Shown: positions 49,891 to 60,030 of the stretch, in pieces | Position numbering within the stretch: position 1 is the first letter of the stretch | Layout: each line of letters starts with the position of its first letter | Source: Altererythrobacter sp. CAU 1644 | GTDB taxonomy: Bacteria > Pseudomonadota > Alphaproteobacteria > Sphingomonadales > Sphingomonadaceae | Direction of reading: 5' to 3' | Assembly: GCF_029623755.1 (NCBI RefSeq) | Contig: NZ_CP121106.1 | Coordinates: 1,065,001-1,129,000, forward strand | Length of the DNA stretch: 64,000 bases | Program-made: the position numbers and the translations under genes | Notes under the pieces: model-generated | Told to the model about the DNA's origin: nothing | Seen by the model: the letters and a program-made list of their open reading frames with translations, nothing else | Database searches by the model: none

Positions 49891-50486
49891 CGGACACAGG
49901 ATCTGCATCTGTCAGGTTGTGCCTCGGCGCTGCTGGTGCATCGGTAATCGGGGCGCTCGCCTTGCTGTTTCTCTGGAAAACCGGCGCGCTGAACGCCACC
50001 ACCGCCTACCTACTCGCAACCATTCCTGTCGGCCTGATGGTGTTCGCTTTCGTCAGGGGGCTTTCGCTCACGAAAGACAATGCGCGCGCTGCGCATCGCT
50101 ACCTGTTGCGCATGGCGCTGACCATGGCGTTCTACCTTGTTACGCTACTCGCGGCCGAACACTTCATCGAAGATCGCGGGGTAACAGGTTGGCTGGCAGC
50201 CCTACTCGCTTTCCTGCCGGGACTTTCCTTCGCAGGTGTGATCTGGATCTTTGGCGGCCTCATCGTCGAGGAGCAGGATGAATTCTACCGGATGCTCTAT
50301 GTGCGGCAGGGCCTCATCGCGACCGGCATCTCCTTCACGCTCGCGGCGATCTGGGGCTTTCTCGAAACATATAATATCGTCAATCCGGTCGCCGCATTCT
50401 GGTGGCCAACGATCTGGTGCTTCGGACTGGGCATCGGCGCAATCTTCAACAAGCTCAAATACGGGACTTACGGAGAGATCCGATGA
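49887..50486 (+). CDS. Six-helix membrane protein paired with XRE regulator
   Basis: A 199-residue integral membrane protein with six hydrophobic segments and the conserved-looking charged loop EEQDEFYRMLYVRQG between helices 4 and 5. It resembles small membrane proteins (DUF2178/DUF2975-like in style) that are encoded with YozG-type HTH proteins; the exact family is not certain. It overlaps both neighbours by ATGA, so the three proteins are made together. No enzymatic motif is visible. Confidence 0.72.
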   Translation: MTDTGSASVRLCLGAAGASVIGALALLFLWKTGALNATTAYLLATIPVGLMVFAFVRGLSLTKDNARAAHRYLLRMALTMAFYLVTLLAAEHFIEDRGVTGWLAALLAFLPGLSFAGVIWIFGGLIVEEQDEFYRMLYVRQGLIATGISFTLAAIWGFLETYNIVNPVAAFWWPTIWCFGLGIGAIFNKLKYGTYGEIR

Positions 50487-50674
50487 AGAACCGCCTCAAG
50501 GTGCTGCGAGCCGAGCGAGACTGGAGCCAGCAGGATCTGGCGGAGCGGCTCGAGGTCAGCCGACAGAGCGTCAATGCCATCGAAACGGGACGCTACGATC
50601 CCTCGCTGCCGCTCGCCTTCAAGATCGCCGATATCTTCGGGCTGACGATCGAGGAAATCTTCAGCCGCGACTAG
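50483..50674 (+). CDS. XRE-family HTH regulator (YozG-like)
   Basis: A 63-residue protein that is almost only a Cro/C1-type helix-turn-helix: MKNRLKVLRAERDWSQQDLA, then LEVSRQSVNAIETGRYDPSL and the C-terminal GLTIEEIFSRD typical of YozG-like regulators. It binds DNA as a dimer. It is encoded last in the coupled three-gene operon and probably controls that operon; candidate sites lie upstream of the first gene. Confidence 0.9.
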   Translation: MKNRLKVLRAERDWSQQDLAERLEVSRQSVNAIETGRYDPSLPLAFKIADIFGLTIEEIFSRD

Positions 50675-50682
50675 GCCCCAAC

Positions 50683-52338
50683 TCAAATCGCGATGCTGTG
50701 CGAGCCTGCGATGCTCTCCAGGCGCCGAGTCGCGATGACCTGTGAGGAGCGCGTGCGCGTACCGCCAGTAAAGCGGTACTCGTTCACCGCCTTCTCCTGC
50801 GTCAATTCGAGCAGCGAATAGCCGCGCTGCGATGTGTCCGCGAATTTCAGCCCCTCATTGTGCGAAACCAGCGACCGCGCCAGCCCGGCGGGGTCGGCGC
50901 TGCCGAGATAGGCCTCGAGTCCGGGCGAACTGACCGACTGCACGGCGAACTCCACCCCCGCCTTCTCGCCCGCATGGCTCAGCTCGAACGACCAGGCATT
51001 GTGCGAATCGCCTGCAAGCACGACGAGATTGGCATCGGCTTCGCGCGCCGCGCCAAGCAGGCGCTCCCGCGCCGCCGGATAGCCGTCCCATGCATCCATG
51101 TTCGAAGGCAGTCCCGCACGTCCGGCCATCGCGGCCGCCATGACCCTGCGGCGGGCGAAGTCCGGCACATTGTCGCCGACCGCCTCGACCAGCGAGGGCG
51201 GCGTCATCAACTGGCCCATCACCACTTGCTGCGCCAGCACTTGCCATACCTTGCCCGAACCGCGCGAATTCTTCAGCCCCTGGGCCAACCAGCCTTCCTG
51301 CGCCATGCCCAGCAATGTCCGCCCGGGGCTGGCCCACTCACCCGTCCGGAAGGCGGTGAGCGCGGCGACGGCTTTTTCCGGGCTGTCCGCACCCGCCAGC
51401 ACCCGCGCAAGATTGAACGGTTGCTCGCGGCCCTCGAGCCGCGTGTCGAGGCGGAACAGCGTCGCGAGGTCGCCGATCTCGTAGCTGGCATAGACCTCGT
51501 CCGATACCGGCATCCATTCGCGATAGGCGCGCAGGGCCACGGCCTTTCGCACTTCCCACTCGCCTTCGCTGTCGCTCTGGTGGTTTTCCGCCCCGTCCTT
51601 CCAGCTGTCGTTGGCGCTCTCGTGATCGTCCCAGATCGTGATCATCGGCAGCAGCTGGTGGATGCGCCGCAGGTCCGGGTCCGCACGATAGGTCGCGTAA
51701 CGCAGGCGATAGTCGGCCAGCGCGACGATCTCGTTCTCGGGATAGAGCACGCGGCCCGGCGCGGTGTCTCCCGCCGAAGGATATCGCCCGCGATTGTATT
51801 CGTAGATGTAATCGCCGAGATGGACGGCGAAGTCGGCATCGTTCGTCTCTGCCGCATGGGCATAGGCGTTGAAATAGCCGAAGCCGAAATTCGAGCACGA
51901 GAAGATCGCCATGCGAAAGGGATCGGTTCCGCCGGCCGGCAAGGTGCGGGTTCGCCCGACATCGGACATGGAGCCATCGGGGGCAACGAAGCGGTAGTAG
52001 TACCACCGGTTCGGCGCCAATCCGCTGGCGATCCCCTTCGCACACCAGTCACTCTCGGCTGAAGCGGCGGCATTGCCCGAGGCGACAACGCTTAAGAACT
52101 CCATCGAATCGGACACTTCCCACGTGAGTACGCTCTCGCCCGATCCGACGAAGCGCGTCCACAGGAGGACGCTTGCCTGCGACGGCTCGCCGCTCGCTAC
52201 GCCATGGGTGAAACCGGTCCCGAAACTCTGCGCCGCGAGCGGAGTTGCTGCCAGCGCAGCTCCCGCGGCACCAAGTTGGAACAGGCCGCGGCGGGTGAGT
52301 GCGGCGGTCGGGCGAGCGGGCGGTTCGGATGCGATCAT
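50683..52338 (-). CDS. phoD: Alkaline phosphatase D (PhoD family), Tat-exported
   Basis: A 551-residue metallophosphatase. The N-terminus holds a twin-arginine signal, LTRRGLFQLGAAGAAL, so it is exported folded. Metal-site motifs are HLGDYIYEY, WDDHESAND and AGDSHNAWSF, as in PhoD. It cleaves phosphodiesters and monoesters in the periplasm with Fe/Ca. No Pho box was recognised upstream. It ends 8 bp from the convergent XRE gene. Confidence 0.93.
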   Translation of the reverse strand: MIASEPPARPTAALTRRGLFQLGAAGAALAATPLAAQSFGTGFTHGVASGEPSQASVLLWTRFVGSGESVLTWEVSDSMEFLSVVASGNAAASAESDWCAKGIASGLAPNRWYYYRFVAPDGSMSDVGRTRTLPAGGTDPFRMAIFSCSNFGFGYFNAYAHAAETNDADFAVHLGDYIYEYNRGRYPSAGDTAPGRVLYPENEIVALADYRLRYATYRADPDLRRIHQLLPMITIWDDHESANDSWKDGAENHQSDSEGEWEVRKAVALRAYREWMPVSDEVYASYEIGDLATLFRLDTRLEGREQPFNLARVLAGADSPEKAVAALTAFRTGEWASPGRTLLGMAQEGWLAQGLKNSRGSGKVWQVLAQQVVMGQLMTPPSLVEAVGDNVPDFARRRVMAAAMAGRAGLPSNMDAWDGYPAARERLLGAAREADANLVVLAGDSHNAWSFELSHAGEKAGVEFAVQSVSSPGLEAYLGSADPAGLARSLVSHNEGLKFADTSQRGYSLLELTQEKAVNEYRFTGGTRTRSSQVIATRRLESIAGSHSIAI

Positions 52339-52435
52339 GATTGCGACCTAGGCTGCCCCCATGTCGAGGAAATGACAAGGCAAATGGTCGCGCCCTACTT
52401 GCCTTCCGGCGGCCAGCACGGGCATGAGACCCGAG

Positions 52436-53167
52436 ATGAGCGATATTGCCTTTCATTCCATGCCCGCCGGACGCCGGATCGCCTACCGCTACCTCGCAGG
52501 TCGCGGCCCGACGCTGGTGTTCCTGCCCGGCTACATGTCCGATATGGAGGGCGGCAAGGCGACCTCCGTGTTCGACTGGGCGCGCCAGAATGGCCGCGCC
52601 TGCCTGCTGCTCGACTATTCGGGTTGCGGTGCGAGCGAGGGCGAGTTCGCCGATGGCACGCTATCGCGCTGGCGCGAGGAAGTGCTGGCGCTGATCGAAG
52701 CCCAGGTCGAGGGCGAGGTGGTGATTATCGGCTCGTCGATGGGCGGCTGGCTGATGCTGTTGGTGGGCGAAGCGCTCGGGGTGCGTCTCGCCGGAGTGGT
52801 CGGCATCGCCGCAGCGCCCGACTTTTCGGATTGGGGCTATGACGATTCCCAGAAGGCGGCTCTTGGCGCCGGGGAAACGATATTCGAGGACAATCCCTAT
52901 GGGCCCGATCCGACCCCCACTCATGCGCGCTTCTGGCAGGACGCGGAGGCCCAGCGGCAGCTCAATCGCGCGATCGCAATCACCTGCCCCGTTCGCCTGC
53001 TCCACGGCCAGCGCGACGCCGACGTGCCTTGGGACATTAGCCTGAAGCTCGCGCAGGCCTTGCGTTCGGACGCGGTACAGGTGACGCTGGTCAAGGACGG
53101 CGACCACCGCTTGTCGCGCGAGGAAGACATCGCGCTGTTGCTACGTACAATCGCCGAGCTCGGCTGA
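52436..53167 (+). CDS. Alpha/beta hydrolase
   Basis: A 243-residue serine hydrolase. The nucleophile elbow is GSSMGG (about 101-106), the acid is in GQRDADVPW and the histidine in GDHRLS near the C-terminus, a complete triad. It resembles bacterial ABHD10/palmitoyl-thioesterase-like hydrolases; substrate unknown. Start is ambiguous between ATG 52424 and 52436; the latter has a weak GAG upstream and fits the fold. The TPR gene follows after 14 bp. Confidence 0.88.
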   Translation: MSDIAFHSMPAGRRIAYRYLAGRGPTLVFLPGYMSDMEGGKATSVFDWARQNGRACLLLDYSGCGASEGEFADGTLSRWREEVLALIEAQVEGEVVIIGSSMGGWLMLLVGEALGVRLAGVVGIAAAPDFSDWGYDDSQKAALGAGETIFEDNPYGPDPTPTHARFWQDAEAQRQLNRAIAITCPVRLLHGQRDADVPWDISLKLAQALRSDAVQVTLVKDGDHRLSREEDIALLLRTIAELG

Positions 53168-53181
53168 CGGGATAACGCATT

Positions 53182-54024
53182 ATGACGCTTTCCACTCTCA
53201 TCCTTCCGCTGCTGCTGCAGGTCGGCCCCAATCCCTCGGGCGGTGCCATCCCCGATGTTCCCGATGAGCTGGCCAATCGCCCGGCGCGCGAAGCCCCCGC
53301 GGCGATAACCGCCAACAAATCGCCCTGGCTGATCGATTGCCTCGAGATGCTCGAGGAGGATGCGGCGCGGGCGCATAGCCAGGCCCAGATCCGTCGCACC
53401 GAAACCGCAGGCACCGATCGCGTGCTCGCGAACCATTGCCTGGGTCTCGCAGCGACGCGGCTGGGGCGGTGGAGCGAGGCGCAATCCGCCTTTACCGCAG
53501 CCCGCGACGAGACGCCCGCGAACGAAGCTGCCATGCGCGCGCGTTTCGGCGCCATGGCGGGCAATGCTGCGCTCGGCGGCAACGACGCGGATAGTGCCCT
53601 CGCGCTGCTTGCCGCCGCGCGGGTCGATGCGGTGAGCGGCAATGCGCGCGAACTTCTTGGCCTGATCGCGCTCGATCGCGGGCGTGCGCTGGTCCAGCTC
53701 GACCGCATGGAAGATGCAACCGCCGAACTGATCGCCGCGCGCGATGCCCGCCCGGATGACGCCGAGATCCGCCTGCTGCTGGCCACCTTGCTGCGCCGCA
53801 CCGGCAATCTCGGCCCCGCGCAGTCGGAGATCGAGGCGGCGGCGACGCTTGCGCCCGGAATGGCGGAGGTGGCGCTCGAAGCAGGCGTGATCGCCGTGCT
53901 TGGCGGACGCGAGGCGGCTGCCCGCCAAAGCTGGCAGTCGGCGATTGATCTCGCTCCCGGCACCGAAACCGCGGCAACGGCGAGCTCCTATATCGGCCAG
54001 CTCGACGCGACGCCCGAATCTTGA
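53182..54024 (+). CDS. TPR-repeat protein, exported
   Basis: A 280-residue protein with a short hydrophobic N-terminus (LSTLILPLLLQVG) and several degenerate tetratricopeptide repeats (about 80-270), for instance CLGLAATRLGRWSEAQSAF. It is probably a periplasmic scaffold; partner unknown. Its TGA overlaps or abuts the next gene. Confidence 0.78.
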   Translation: MTLSTLILPLLLQVGPNPSGGAIPDVPDELANRPAREAPAAITANKSPWLIDCLEMLEEDAARAHSQAQIRRTETAGTDRVLANHCLGLAATRLGRWSEAQSAFTAARDETPANEAAMRARFGAMAGNAALGGNDADSALALLAAARVDAVSGNARELLGLIALDRGRALVQLDRMEDATAELIAARDARPDDAEIRLLLATLLRRTGNLGPAQSEIEAAATLAPGMAEVALEAGVIAVLGGREAAARQSWQSAIDLAPGTETAATASSYIGQLDATPES

Positions 54025-54029
54025 ACGGC

Positions 54030-55013
54030 ATGCCAGCCCTTTCCGTGCTCGACCTCGTGCCGGTGCGCGAGGGCGGGACCGTGGGCGAGGCCCTTTCGGC
54101 TGCAACCGAACTCGCCCGCAAGGCGGAAGACTTCGGCTACCGGCGCTTCTGGGTGGCCGAGCATCACGCGATGGAGGGCATTGCGGGCGGCGCGACCTCG
54201 GTCGTGCTGGCGCACCTCGGCAATGCAACCTCTACCATCCGCATCGGATCGGGCGGGATCATGCTCCCCAATCACACCCCGTTCCAAATTGCCGAGCAGT
54301 TCGGCACGCTCGATGCGCTGTTTCCGGGGCGGGTGGACCTCGGCCTCGGGCGAGCCCCGGGGGCAGGGCCGGAGCTTCAGCGCGCGCTGCGCAAAGATCT
54401 TCACCGCGCCGCCGAAATGTTTCCGCAGGACGTGGTTGAACTCCGCGCGCTGGTCACTGGCGACCCTGCCCTGCCGATCAAGGCCACCCCAGTGCTGGGT
54501 GCAGGGATAGAATTCTGGATGCTGGGGTCGAGCCTGTTCGGGGCGCAGCTCGCAGCGCAGTTGGGCATGCCCTACGCTTTCGCGGCGCATTTCGCGCCCG
54601 ACCACCTCGACACGGCGCTGGAGGTCTATCGCCGCGACTTCCAGCCATCCGCAGCGCTCGATCGCCCGCACGTGATGGTGGCGATGAATATCTTCACCGC
54701 GGATACCAGCGAGGAAGCCCGCTTGCTCGCCTCGAGCCAGCAGCAAAGCTTTGTCCGGCTGCGCAGCGGCAGCCCCGGCAAGCTGCCGCCCCCGATCGCC
54801 GGGTACACCGAGACGCTGCCGGCGCCGGCACGCGCAATGCTCGACCATCTCGGCCAGGCGGCTGCAGTGGGTACGCCGGAGGAAGTTCGCGCGGCCATCG
54901 CCGCTTTCGTCGCGCGCACCGGGGTCGACGAGATCATCAGCTGCGGCGCGACCCATGATCCCGATGCCCGGATCCGGTCGCTCGAGCTGACGATGGGTGC
55001 TATCGCCAACTGA
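54030..55013 (+). CDS. LLM-class flavin-dependent oxidoreductase
   Basis: A 327-residue luciferase-like monooxygenase, subgroup with SVLDLVPVREG start, RFWVAEHHAMEGIAG near 44-58 and IRIGSGGIMLPNHTP near 71-85, all typical of the family. It uses FMNH2 to oxidise an unknown substrate. A TTG at 54021 would overlap the TPR stop as TTGA and is an alternative start. A 6-bp hairpin without T-tract follows at 55021-55035. Confidence 0.9.
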   Translation: MPALSVLDLVPVREGGTVGEALSAATELARKAEDFGYRRFWVAEHHAMEGIAGGATSVVLAHLGNATSTIRIGSGGIMLPNHTPFQIAEQFGTLDALFPGRVDLGLGRAPGAGPELQRALRKDLHRAAEMFPQDVVELRALVTGDPALPIKATPVLGAGIEFWMLGSSLFGAQLAAQLGMPYAFAAHFAPDHLDTALEVYRRDFQPSAALDRPHVMVAMNIFTADTSEEARLLASSQQQSFVRLRSGSPGKLPPPIAGYTETLPAPARAMLDHLGQAAAVGTPEEVRAAIAAFVARTGVDEIISCGATHDPDARIRSLELTMGAIAN

Positions 55014-55251
55014 ACGACCGGACCCGGAACGGGTCGGGGTACGCGTCCCAGGGGACCGGTGGCGACGAACCCAATCCGGTTGGGAAAGGGGCCGAGTTCG
55101 CCGCCACCTCCGACTTTATAGAGAGAAGGCGCTGGCGGCGGGCGCCGCTACGGAAATCGGCGCTTGCGGTTGCGGCGTCACGGCCCTATCGGCGCAGGCC
55201 TGCCGCGAATGTGCATACGATTTCGCAAGGCCCAACGGAGCGAGCAGGACG

Positions 55252-58200
55252 ATGGCTGCAAAATCCAGGCAATCGACAAACAATAACCCGCAGGAACCCA
55301 TGCTCAAGCAACTCGCGCAGCACATGCGCAAATCGATTCTCCCTGGAGATACCCCGCTCACCGGCAAGGCCCTCGAAGCCGCTGCAGGCTTCATGCTCGA
55401 CACCGCCGGCCAGCGCGAAGCGGACCGGTCCGCGATGGCCATCGAGACCGCCAGCGACGAGCGGCGCCTCACCCGCATCGCGATCATCAACGACGACATG
55501 CCGTTCTTGGTCGATTCGATTGCGGCGGCCATTTCCGCGCAGGGACTATCTATCGATCGTCTGATCCACCCGATCGTGCCTGTGAAACGCAACGCCAAGG
55601 GCAAGCTGACCGATCTGCAGGCCAAGTGCGGTGACGGCGTACAGCTCGAATCGATGATCTACCTCGAGACCGAGCGCGTCGATGCCAAGCAGCGGCGCGA
55701 ACTCGAACAGGCGTTGCGCCTGACCCTGGGTGACGTCCGCGCGGCGGTGACCGATTGGCCCAAAATGCAGGAACGCATGCGCGCCGACGCCGAGTTGCTC
55801 CAGCAGGACGAGAACGTCGCGCTGCTCGACTGGCTCAATTCGGGCATGCTGACGCAGCTTGGCCATATTACGCGCAACCGCGACGGGAGCCATTCGGAGC
55901 TGCACGGCATCTGCCGCAAGAGCGCACGGCAATTGCTGGCCGACAGCTCCTATGACCGAGCTTTCGAATGGTTCGAGGGCAAGATCGGAAATTCCGACAA
56001 TCGCGACCTGCTGGTGGTCAAGGCCAACCGGGTCTCCAAGGTCCATCGCCACGTCCCGCTCGATCTCTTTATCGTGCCGATCCGCAAGGACGGGAAGCCG
56101 GGCGGCAAGGTCGAGGCGATCTCGATCCACGCCGGGGTCTGGACCAGTGCCGCACTCGCCAGCCCGCCCGACCGCGTTCCGCGCCTGCGAGCGGCGCTAT
56201 CCTCGCTGTCCAAGAAGCTCGGCTACGATCCCGTCAGCCATGCGGGCAAGTCGCTCGTTCACGCGCTTACGGCCCTGCCCCATGACCTGCTGATCGGCTT
56301 CGAGAGCAGCGATATCGAACGCGTCGCCACCGCCATGATGAGCCTCGTCGACCGGCCCCGCCCACGGCTTGCGCTAATCGAGGCGCCGCTCGCCCGCCAC
56401 ATGTTCGTGTTCGTGTGGATGCCGCGCGACATGGTCGCGACCGAATTGCGCAACCAGATCCAGGACGTCCTGACCGAGGCCGAGGGTGCGGCAATTCTCG
56501 ACTGGAGCCTCGAAGTTGAGGGCGGCAACCTCGCCATGCTTCGCTTCGTGCTTGATATCCGCGATGCCAAGAACCTCCCTGACGAAGGCGAGCTCGACAG
56601 CCGCCTGCAGGATCTCTTGCGCGGCTGGAGCGAGGCGGTCGAGAAGCACCTGTCGGAACATGAGGACGCAGGCCGCGCGGCCGCGATCTCGGCCCGCTAC
56701 GCCAGTGCCTTCCCGGCATCATATCGTTCGCATTATGGGGCAGCCGAGGCCGCGGTCGACATTCGCAGACTGCGCGCGCTGGGCGGTGAGCATGGGGTCG
56801 AGCGCGATGCGCGGCTCTATCACCTCGATGGCGACGCAGAAGACCGCCTGCGGCTCAAGATCTACCAGCACGAGGGCTCGCTGCCCCTGTCCGACGCGGT
56901 CCCCGCGCTCGAGAATTTCGGCTTCCGCGTGCTGACAGAAGTGCCGACCCCGCTCGACGGGGGAGCGCTGGGCACGATTCACGATTGCGTGCTCGAACTG
57001 GCCGAGGGCGACAGCGCCCAGCCCTTGCTCGAGCGGGCGACGGCAATCGAATCGGCGATCGCGGCCGTGCTCAACGGCCATGCCGAGGACGATGCCTTCA
57101 ATCGCTTGGTGGTCGGCACCGGCCTGTCGGCGCGCGAGGCCGACTGGATGCGGGCCTTCTACCGCTATCTTCGCCAGGCGGGGATGGGTTTCACCATCTA
57201 CACCGTGGTCGACGCGCTCCGCGGTGCCCCGCAGGTGACGAAGCCGTTGGTCGAGCTGTTCACCGCCAAGCACGACCCGGCCTTCAAGGGTGATCGCAAG
57301 GAGGCCGCCAAGTCCGCGCGCGACGCGATCCGGCGCGGTCTGTCCAAGGTTGCCGCGATCAATGACGACCGGCTGCTGCGGCTCTACCAGTCTCTGGTCG
57401 GCGCGATCTTGCGTACCAATGTCTTTGCTCCGGCGGCCGAGGAAGCGCTCGCCTTCAAGATCGATTCGAGCAAGGTGCCGATCCTGCCCAAGCCGATCCC
57501 GTGGCGCGAGATCTTCGTCTATTCGCGCCGGGTCGAGGGTATTCACCTGCGCGCCGGCCCGGTGGCGCGTGGCGGTCTGCGCTGGTCCGACCGGCGCGAC
57601 GACTTCCGCACTGAAATTCTCGGGCTAATGAAGGCGCAGCGGGTCAAGAACGCGGTGATCGTACCGACCGGCGCGAAAGGCGGGTTCTATCCCAAGCAGC
57701 TGCCCAATCCGGCCAAGGATCGCGATGGCTGGGCGGCCGAAGGTCAGGCCAGCTACGAAGTCTTCATCCGCACGCTCCTGTCGGTCACCGACAACATCGT
57801 CGAGGGCAAGGTCGTTCATCCTGAACAGGTCGTCGTTCACGATGGCGAAGACCCCTATTTCGTGGTCGCAGCCGACAAAGGCACGGCGAAATTCTCGGAC
57901 GTCGCCAACGGCATCGCCGAATCGCGCGATTTCTGGCTCGACGATGCCTTCGCCAGCGGCGGCTCCAATGGCTACGACCACAAGGCGATGGGCATTACTG
58001 CCAAGGGCGCCTGGGTTTCGGTCCAGCGCCATTTCCTCGAGATGGGCGTCGATGTGCAGAGCGACCCGGTTCGCGTGGTCGGCTGCGGCGACATGTCGGG
58101 CGACGTGTTCGGCAATGGCATGCTCCTGTCTAAGGCGATCAAGCTGATTGCGGCCTTCGATCACCGCCATATCTTCATCGACCCCGATCCCGACCCGGCA

Positions 58201-59961
58201 ACCAGCTGGAAGGAGCGCAAGCGGCTCTACGATCTGCCCCGCTCGAGCTGGGAGGATTATGACGCGGCTTTGATCAGCAAGGGCGGCGGGGTCTATCCGC
58301 GCGATGCCAAGTCGATCAAGCTGTCCAAGGCGGCGCAGGATGCGCTGGGCATCGAGGCCAAGACGATCGAGCCGGAGGCGCTGATCAGCGCGATCCTCAA
58401 GAGTTCGGTCGATCTGATCTGGTTCGGCGGCATCGGCACCTACATCAAGGCCGAAGCCGAGAATAACGTCCAGGTCGGCGACCCGGCCAATGATGCGATC
58501 CGCGTCAACGCCAACGAGGTCCGCGCCAAGGTGATCGGCGAAGGCGCCAACCTGGGCGTGACCCAGGCTGGGCGCATCGGCTTTGCGCTGCGCGGAGGCC
58601 GGATCAACACCGACTTTATCGACAACTCTGCGGGCGTCGACTGTTCGGACAACGAGGTCAACATCAAGATCGCGCTCGCCGCCGCACGCCGCGAAGGCAA
58701 GCTGAGCGAGCCGAAGCGGATCAAGCTGCTCGAGGAAATGACCGACGAAGTCGCCACCATCGTGCTGGAGGACAACCGGCTCCAGGCGCTCGCGCTGTCG
58801 ATCGCCGAAGCCGGCGGCCCCGATTCGCTCGCCTCGCACATGCGGTTGATCGAACGGCTCGAGGAAATGAACGCGCTCGACCGGCGGACCGAGGGGCTGG
58901 CGGATCACGACACCCTGTCGCGCCGTGCTGGCGACGGTCACGGTCTGACCCGGCCCGAGCTGGCCGTGCTGTTGTCGTCTGCCAAGCTGGTGCTGCAGGA
59001 TGCGATCGAGTCAAGCGACCTGCCCGATGACCCCTGCATGGAGCAGGCGTTGCTCGGCGCCTTCCCCGAACCGATGCAGAAGAAATTCGCCGCGCAGATC
59101 AAGGATCATCGCCTGCGTCGCGAAATCATCGCGACCGAGCTCGCCAACCGGATCGTCAACCGGATCGGCATGGTGCATCCGTTCGAACTGGTCGAGGAAG
59201 AGGGCGTCGAACTGGCACAGGTCGCCGCGGCTTTTGTCGCCGCCGACCGGCTGTTCGGGTTGGGCGACCTGTGGGCGGAACTCGACCGGGCCAAGATGGA
59301 CGAGAGCGTCCGCCTGGTGCTGTTCGATCGCCTGTCCGCTGCGGTCGGCAATCTGATGTCCGATGTGCTGCGCACCTCCTCCGGACAGGTCCAACCGAGT
59401 GCGATGGTCGAGCGGCTGGGCAAGGGCGTGACTTGCCTGATCCAGAAGACCGACGACTTGCTCGGCGGCCAGTCGCGCAGGCAGTCGGGCGACTTGCGCG
59501 ACAGCTTCATCGGCAAGGGAGCGCCCGAAAAACTCGCCGGACAGGTCGTTCACATGTTCGACGTCGACGGTTCGGTTGGTCTGGCCAGCCTGGCGCGCGA
59601 AGCCGAGATCGATCCGGCCGAGTTGACCAAGGCATTTACCCATGTCGGCGAGACGCTCGGCCTCGACTGGGCGCAGGGAACCGCGGCACTGATGAGCCCC
59701 TCGGACGTCTGGGAGCGACTGCTGGTCGACGGGCTGGCGCGCGACTTCCAGCACATGCGACTGGAATTCCTGCGCCGCGTTCTGCGCCGCAAGGAAGGTC
59801 GCGCCGATCCGCAAAATGCGGTTGCCGAATGGGCCGAAGCCAACCAGGTCGCGGTGCGGCAATTCCGCGCCATGATTGCGCGGGCGCAGGCGCACACGCC
59901 GGTCGCTCCAGCCATGCTCGCGCAGATCGCCAGCCAGGCGCGCAACCTGCTCGAACGATAG
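55252..59961 (+). CDS. NAD-specific glutamate dehydrogenase, large (GDH-180) type
   Basis: A 1569-residue enzyme that oxidises glutamate to 2-oxoglutarate. The N-terminal ~650 residues contain ACT-like regulatory segments; the catalytic core begins near 780 with GPVARGGLRWSDRRDDFR and VPTGAKGGFYPK, and the Rossmann part includes VVGCGDMSGDVFGNGML near 943-959. ATG 55252 has AGGA just upstream and aligns with the family; the longer open frame to 54997 is not used. The 238-bp gap before it has TATAGA near 55,116 but no good -35. A strong terminator follows. Confidence 0.95.
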   Translation: MAAKSRQSTNNNPQEPMLKQLAQHMRKSILPGDTPLTGKALEAAAGFMLDTAGQREADRSAMAIETASDERRLTRIAIINDDMPFLVDSIAAAISAQGLSIDRLIHPIVPVKRNAKGKLTDLQAKCGDGVQLESMIYLETERVDAKQRRELEQALRLTLGDVRAAVTDWPKMQERMRADAELLQQDENVALLDWLNSGMLTQLGHITRNRDGSHSELHGICRKSARQLLADSSYDRAFEWFEGKIGNSDNRDLLVVKANRVSKVHRHVPLDLFIVPIRKDGKPGGKVEAISIHAGVWTSAALASPPDRVPRLRAALSSLSKKLGYDPVSHAGKSLVHALTALPHDLLIGFESSDIERVATAMMSLVDRPRPRLALIEAPLARHMFVFVWMPRDMVATELRNQIQDVLTEAEGAAILDWSLEVEGGNLAMLRFVLDIRDAKNLPDEGELDSRLQDLLRGWSEAVEKHLSEHEDAGRAAAISARYASAFPASYRSHYGAAEAAVDIRRLRALGGEHGVERDARLYHLDGDAEDRLRLKIYQHEGSLPLSDAVPALENFGFRVLTEVPTPLDGGALGTIHDCVLELAEGDSAQPLLERATAIESAIAAVLNGHAEDDAFNRLVVGTGLSAREADWMRAFYRYLRQAGMGFTIYTVVDALRGAPQVTKPLVELFTAKHDPAFKGDRKEAAKSARDAIRRGLSKVAAINDDRLLRLYQSLVGAILRTNVFAPAAEEALAFKIDSSKVPILPKPIPWREIFVYSRRVEGIHLRAGPVARGGLRWSDRRDDFRTEILGLMKAQRVKNAVIVPTGAKGGFYPKQLPNPAKDRDGWAAEGQASYEVFIRTLLSVTDNIVEGKVVHPEQVVVHDGEDPYFVVAADKGTAKFSDVANGIAESRDFWLDDAFASGGSNGYDHKAMGITAKGAWVSVQRHFLEMGVDVQSDPVRVVGCGDMSGDVFGNGMLLSKAIKLIAAFDHRHIFIDPDPDPATSWKERKRLYDLPRSSWEDYDAALISKGGGVYPRDAKSIKLSKAAQDALGIEAKTIEPEALISAILKSSVDLIWFGGIGTYIKAEAENNVQVGDPANDAIRVNANEVRAKVIGEGANLGVTQAGRIGFALRGGRINTDFIDNSAGVDCSDNEVNIKIALAAARREGKLSEPKRIKLLEEMTDEVATIVLEDNRLQALALSIAEAGGPDSLASHMRLIERLEEMNALDRRTEGLADHDTLSRRAGDGHGLTRPELAVLLSSAKLVLQDAIESSDLPDDPCMEQALLGAFPEPMQKKFAAQIKDHRLRREIIATELANRIVNRIGMVHPFELVEEEGVELAQVAAAFVAADRLFGLGDLWAELDRAKMDESVRLVLFDRLSAAVGNLMSDVLRTSSGQVQPSAMVERLGKGVTCLIQKTDDLLGGQSRRQSGDLRDSFIGKGAPEKLAGQVVHMFDVDGSVGLASLAREAEIDPAELTKAFTHVGETLGLDWAQGTAALMSPSDVWERLLVDGLARDFQHMRLEFLRRVLRRKEGRADPQNAVAEWAEANQVAVRQFRAMIARAQAHTPVAPAMLAQIASQARNLLER

Positions 59962-59979
59962 GTTTCCTTATCCTGTTGC

Positions 59980-60011
59980 AAATCGCGCCACGCTTGACGT
60001 GGCGCGATTTT
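59980..60011 (+). terminator. Rho-independent terminator after NAD-GDH
   Basis: A perfect 13-bp stem, AAATCGCGCCACG with CGTGGCGCGATTT, around a CTTGA loop, ending in a TTTT tract (60008-60011). It lies 18 bp after the dehydrogenase stop. The A-run on the other side means it may also act weakly on the minus strand. Confidence 0.82.
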
Positions 60012-60030
60012 GCGGCAACCCCTCCGCGCC

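Noticed and set aside
55021..55035. GACCCG-GAA-CGGGTC hairpin as terminator of the LLM gene
   Set aside because: Only 6 bp and followed by G-rich sequence, no T-tract.
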